From Micromonospora marina (GTDB lineage: Bacteria > Actinomycetota > Actinomycetes > Mycobacteriales > Micromonosporaceae), in NCBI RefSeq assembly GCF_900091565.1, contig NZ_FMCV01000011.1, positions 93,247-157,246 on the forward strand: 64,000 nucleotides of DNA, in the 5' to 3' direction. Made by a program: the position numbers and the translations under genes. Each line of letters opens with the position of its first letter. The first letter of the stretch is position 1. The notes below the pieces were generated by a model, which had not been told where the DNA came from, did no database searches, and worked only from the letters and a program-made list of their open reading frames with translations. This document shows, piece after piece, positions 60,624 through 64,000 of this stretch.

Positions 60624-63077
60624 TCAGGAACCACCCGCCGCCGGGGCCGGGCGGGTCACCCGGTCGCCCTGCCGGGGCAGCGCCCCTTCGTGCCCCGCCT
60701 CGAGGCCCGGGTCCGCCTCCGGCGACGGGAGGCCGCCCGCGCGCCCGGCCGTGGCGAGGTTGGTCAGCACCACGTCGAGGACCGTCACCGCCTCCGCCTT
60801 GGCCAGCGGATTGTTGCCGTTTCCGCACTTCGGGGACTGGACGCAGGACGGGCACCCGGTCTCGCAGCCGCATTCGGCGACGGCGTCCCGGGTGGCGCGC
60901 AACCAGGCGGCGGCGGTGCCGTACGCCCGCTCGGCGAACCCCGCGCCGCCGGGGTGACCGTCGTAGACGAAGACGGTGGGCGCCTCGGTGTCCGGGTGCA
61001 GGGCGGTGGAGAGCCCGCCGATGTCCCACCTGTCGCAGGTCGCCATCAGCGGCAGCAGGCCGATGGCGGCGTGCTCGGCGGCGTGCAGCGCGCCCGGCAC
61101 GTCCGCCGTCTCGACACCGGCGGCCGTCAGCGACTCGGGGGAGAGCGTGAACCACACCGCGACGGTGCGCAGTTCCCGGGCCGGCAGGTCCAGCGGGCGG
61201 GTGTCGATCACCTCGCCGGTGGCGATGCGCCGCCGCTGGTACGACACCACCTGGCTGGTCACGTCCACCTCGCCGAGGAACAGCCCGACCGGCCCAGCGT
61301 CCACGTACGAGCGGACCGACACCACCGACAGCGAGGTCACGTCGCGGGCGTGGGTGGACCAGTCCGGCTCCTCGGCGTGCACGAGCGCGCACCCGTCGGC
61401 GAGGTCGAGCGAGTCGACCACGTACGAGACGCCCTGGTGCAGGTAGACCGCGCCGGTGTGCAGCAGGAAGTGCGCCGACCCGCCGTCGACGGTGCCGAGC
61501 AGCCGGCCGGTGGATTCCTCCACCACGCACACCGGGACGCCGCCGGAGCCGCGCAGGTCGACCTCGGGGCGTTCCCGGTGCCGCCAGTACCAGCCGGTGG
61601 GCCGCTCCCGCAGCGCCCCCGCCTCGACCAGCGAGTCCACCGCTTCCTTCGCGCCCTCGCCGAACAGGTCCAGGTCGGCCGGGCTGAGCGGGGACTCGTG
61701 GGCGGCGCAGGCGAGCTGCGGTGCGAGCACGTACGGGTTGGCCGGGTCGAGCACCGTCGCCTCGACGGGCCGCCCGAACAGCGCCTCCGGGTGGTGCACC
61801 AGGTAGGTGTCGAGCGGGTCGTCCCGGGCCACCAGCACGGCGAGCGCCTCGTCGCCGGAGCGCCCGGCCCGGCCGGCCTGCTGCCACAGCGACGCGCGGG
61901 TGCCGGGCCAGCCGCAGATCAGCACCGCGTCCAGCCCGACCAGGTCGACGCCGAGTTCGAGCGCGTTGGTGGAGGCGAGCCCGAGCAGGTCGCCGTGCAG
62001 CAGCGCCCGTTCCAGCTCGCGGCGTTCCTCACGCAGGTAGCCGGCCCGGTAGGCGGCCACCCGGCCGCCCAGCCCGGGCACCGCCTCGTCGAGCGCCCGC
62101 CGGGCGTTCGCGGCCACCACCTCGGCGCCCCGGCGGGACCGCACGAACGCGAGCGTGCGTACCCCCTCGACCACGCTGTCGGCGAGCAGGTCCGCGGTCT
62201 CGCGCAGGGCGGAGCGCCGGACCTGGACGAGGTCGGCGTCGGGAGCCGAGTCGGTGGGCGGCAGCAGCGGCGGCTCCCAGAGCGCGAACGTCACCCCGCC
62301 GCGCGGCGAGGTGTCCTCGGTGACGGCGGTGACGGGCAGGCCGGTGAGTCGCCCGGCCGCTGCCGCCGGGTCACCCGACGTCGCCGAGGCCAGGAGAAAC
62401 ACCGGGGTACGCCCGAAGCGGGCGCACTGCCGCCGTAACCGCCGCAGGACGTGCGCGACGTGTGAGCCGAAGACGCCCCGGTAGGTGTGGCACTCGTCGA
62501 CCACCACGTACGCGAGGCGGCGCAGGAACCCGGACCAGTGCGCGTGGCCGGGCAGGATGCCGTGGTGCAGCATGTCCGGGTTGGTCAGCACGAACCGGGA
62601 GTGCCGGCGGATCCACTCCCGCTCGGCGCGCGGCGTGTCGCCGTCGTAGGTGGCGGGGCGTACCCCGTCGAGTTCGAGACCGGCGACGGCGCGGAGCTGG
62701 TCGGCGGCGAGCGCCTTGGTCGGCGCCAGGTAGAGCACCGTGGCGCGCGGGTCGGCGAGCAGCGTGCTCAGCGCGGGAAGCTGGTACGCCAGGGACTTGC
62801 CGGACGCCGTCCCGGTGGCGACCACCACGTGCTGCCCCGCGTACGCCAGCTCGGCGGCCTCGGCCTGGTGCCGCCACGGGGCGACGACGCCGCGCCGCGC
62901 GAACGCCGCCCGCAGTTCCTCCGGCGTCCAGCCGGGCCACCCGACCGGCTCACCGGCGCGGGCCGGGACGCGTTCGACGTGGGTGACCGGGTCGGTGGCG
63001 TGACGCAGCCGCAGCCGGCGCAGCAGCTCGCCCGGCGCACGCCGTGGGCCGGGGCTGTGGTCGGTCACGTCCTGCAC
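60624..63077 (-). CDS. DEAD/DEAH-box helicase with DUF1998-type Cys cluster (MrfA/YprA-like)
   Basis: 817 aa. Motif I VATGTASGKSLAY (87-99), motif II VVVDECHTYRG (191-201), LLASATSGDP motif III and the helicase C-terminal domain (AYRAGYLREERRELE, STNALELGVDLVGLD, QQAGRAGR). The C-terminus carries CGCETGCPSCVQSPKCGNGNNPLAK, the four-Cys cluster of MrfA-type DNA-repair helicases. A lone gene, divergent from the STAS gene. Confidence 0.9.
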   Translation of the reverse strand: MQDVTDHSPGPRRAPGELLRRLRLRHATDPVTHVERVPARAGEPVGWPGWTPEELRAAFARRGVVAPWRHQAEAAELAYAGQHVVVATGTASGKSLAYQLPALSTLLADPRATVLYLAPTKALAADQLRAVAGLELDGVRPATYDGDTPRAEREWIRRHSRFVLTNPDMLHHGILPGHAHWSGFLRRLAYVVVDECHTYRGVFGSHVAHVLRRLRRQCARFGRTPVFLLASATSGDPAAAAGRLTGLPVTAVTEDTSPRGGVTFALWEPPLLPPTDSAPDADLVQVRRSALRETADLLADSVVEGVRTLAFVRSRRGAEVVAANARRALDEAVPGLGGRVAAYRAGYLREERRELERALLHGDLLGLASTNALELGVDLVGLDAVLICGWPGTRASLWQQAGRAGRSGDEALAVLVARDDPLDTYLVHHPEALFGRPVEATVLDPANPYVLAPQLACAAHESPLSPADLDLFGEGAKEAVDSLVEAGALRERPTGWYWRHRERPEVDLRGSGGVPVCVVEESTGRLLGTVDGGSAHFLLHTGAVYLHQGVSYVVDSLDLADGCALVHAEEPDWSTHARDVTSLSVVSVRSYVDAGPVGLFLGEVDVTSQVVSYQRRRIATGEVIDTRPLDLPARELRTVAVWFTLSPESLTAAGVETADVPGALHAAEHAAIGLLPLMATCDRWDIGGLSTALHPDTEAPTVFVYDGHPGGAGFAERAYGTAAAWLRATRDAVAECGCETGCPSCVQSPKCGNGNNPLAKAEAVTVLDVVLTNLATAGRAGGLPSPEADPGLEAGHEGALPRQGDRVTRPAPAAGGS

Positions 63078-63202
63078 TCTCGCACTGGTGTTCGGAATTG
63101 GAAACCGCAGGGTGGGGGTAAGGGAACAGCTCCGGCGGTGACCCGCGGGGGCCGCGCGGGGGGATGGTTAGATGCCCAGGAGAGTTTACCGAGGAGGGGC
63201 CG

Positions 63203-63553
63203 ATGGAGCTGTCGCTGGCGACCCGCGCCGTGGGGGAGCACACGGTGCTCGAGGTCGGCGGTGAGGTGGATGTCTACACCGCCCCCCGCCTGCGGGAACG
63301 GCTTCTGGAGCTGATCGACGGCGGGGCCCGCCACGTGGTGGTCGACCTCGGCCGGGTGGACTTCCTCGACTCGACCGGTCTGGGTGTGCTCGTCGGCGCG
63401 CTCAAGCGGCTGCGCGCGGCCGGTGGTTCCTTCGCGCTCGTCTGCGACAAGGAGCCGCTGCTCAAGATCTTCCGGATCACCGCCCTGGACCAGGTCTTCC
63501 CGCTGCACCCGACGGTCGACGCGGCCATCGCCGCCGACTCCACCGGCGCGTGA
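63203..63553 (+). CDS. STAS-domain anti-anti-sigma factor
   Basis: 116 aa from ATG 63203 (GAGGAGG 6 nt before). STAS pattern with [23 protein letters not shown], then [25 protein letters not shown]: the phosphorylatable Ser is in DSTGLG. In partner switching the dephospho form binds the anti-sigma kinase and frees the sigma factor. Overlaps the kinase gene (TGATG). Confidence 0.9.
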   Translation: MELSLATRAVGEHTVLEVGGEVDVYTAPRLRERLLELIDGGARHVVVDLGRVDFLDSTGLGVLVGALKRLRAAGGSFALVCDKEPLLKIFRITALDQVFPLHPTVDAAIAADSTGA

Positions 63554-63990
63554 TGGCCACCGTCAAGCTGTCCTTCTCTCCGGCCCCGGTGCACGTGCGC
63601 ACCGCCCGCCTGGTCGGCGTCGCGGTGGCCCGGCGGGCCGGCGTACGCGAGGACCTGCTGGACGAGGTGCGCCTGGCCATCGGTGAGGCGTGCACCCGGG
63701 CGGTCGCGCTGCACCGGCAGTACGGCCTGGCCGAACCGGTGTACGTGGAGATGTCCGACGGCGGCGGCTACACGGTCCGGGTGGTGGACCGGGCCCCGAT
63801 CGAGGCGGGCCTCGGCCTGGCCGCGCTGGGCCCGGACGAGCTGGCCAAGGAGTCGCTCAGCGAGGACGCGCTCACCACCGGCGTGGGCTTCGCGCTGCTC
63901 GCCGGTTTCGTGGAGGATCTCCAGGTCCGCCCGGTCGACGACGGTGTCGGCACCGAGGTGTGGATGTCCTGGCCGGCCGGTCGCGCCTGA
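63553..63990 (+). CDS. HATPase-type anti-sigma factor (RsbW-like)
   Basis: 145 aa. ATG 63553 shares a base with the STAS stop. GHKL ATPase N-box in LLDEVRLAIGEACTRAV and a weak G1 region. Relatives of RsbW/SpoIIAB phosphorylate the STAS antagonist and bind sigma. The C-terminal motif VGFALLAGFVEDLQVRP fits the family. A sigma gene is expected just beyond the window. Confidence 0.85.
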   Translation: MATVKLSFSPAPVHVRTARLVGVAVARRAGVREDLLDEVRLAIGEACTRAVALHRQYGLAEPVYVEMSDGGGYTVRVVDRAPIEAGLGLAALGPDELAKESLSEDALTTGVGFALLAGFVEDLQVRPVDDGVGTEVWMSWPAGRA

Positions 63991-64000
63991 CCCGACCCGC

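Overview
The window is chromosomal DNA of a high-GC actinomycete, most likely Micromonospora or a close relative. The clues are very high GC with strong third-position G/C bias, many GTG starts with 4-bp GTGA/ATGA overlaps, a menaquinone-type nuo operon, and gene orders resembling mycobacteria and Streptomyces. The genus is inferred from overall resemblance and from short repeats I associate with Micromonospora; no search was run.

Region 1 (1-10776): the distal half of the 14-subunit complex I operon (nuoG 3' part, H, I, J, K, L, M, N), a hairpin terminator, then a long-chain polyprenyl diphosphate synthase that probably makes the menaquinone side chain. Region 2 (10853-18639): an MFS transporter divergent from an IclR regulator, a Tat-exported PhoX-like phosphatase (DUF839), an ECF sigma factor with its zinc anti-sigma factor, a RarD/EamA permease, a GNAT protein and a 4-TM holin-like protein. 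Region 3 (18689-26202): part of a type VII secretion locus (EccE, two WXG100 proteins, a mycosin, a 1014-aa SseB-like protein and a small partner); EccB, EccC and EccD are not in the window. Region 4 (26204-34341): an alpha/beta hydrolase without the usual nucleophile, a secreted M6 immune inhibitor A-type metalloprotease, acetyl-CoA synthetase, a degenerate Fic-like protein and a membrane-anchored HAD phosphatase.

Region 5 (34530-53637) is the centre of interest. A 6C-type small RNA (stem-loops with C-rich loops, ending in a terminator hairpin) lies next to the HAD gene. In Mycobacterium tuberculosis the 6C RNA B11 lies, as I recall, between the matching genes Rv3661 and Rv3660c. A 19-kb actinomycete integrative and conjugative element (AICE) is inserted exactly in the last hairpin of this RNA. 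It is bounded by a perfect 26-bp direct repeat (34625-34650 and 53612-53637), with integrase arm-type repeats just inside each end. The element carries int, xis, a frame-split repSA-like initiator, a DUF2637 (SpdB) protein, an FtsK/TraB translocase, a Pra-like activator, a KorSA-like GntR regulator, small AICE proteins, an XRE regulator and a NUDIX protein. Its cargo has distinctly lower GC: a CBS-HEPN protein, and a probable defence module of HerA-like ATPase, zinc-ribbon NurA nuclease, D12 adenine methyltransferase and an OLD-like ATPase. The 26-bp core overlaps the 3' end of int. Integration replaces the stop codon of int, so in the integrated state int reads through the sRNA gene in antisense.

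Region 6 (54231-59402): the tad/Flp pilus cluster (Ssd/TadZ, TadA, TadB, TadC, DUF4244 pilin, two TadE-like proteins), which next to the 6C RNA reproduces the mycobacterial Rv3660c-Rv3654c order. Region 7 (59408-63990): a short VNTR, a LURP-one-like protein, a small helical protein, a DEAD/DEAH helicase with a DUF1998-type Cys cluster, and a STAS antagonist/HATPase pair of a sigma-B-type partner switch that continues beyond the window.
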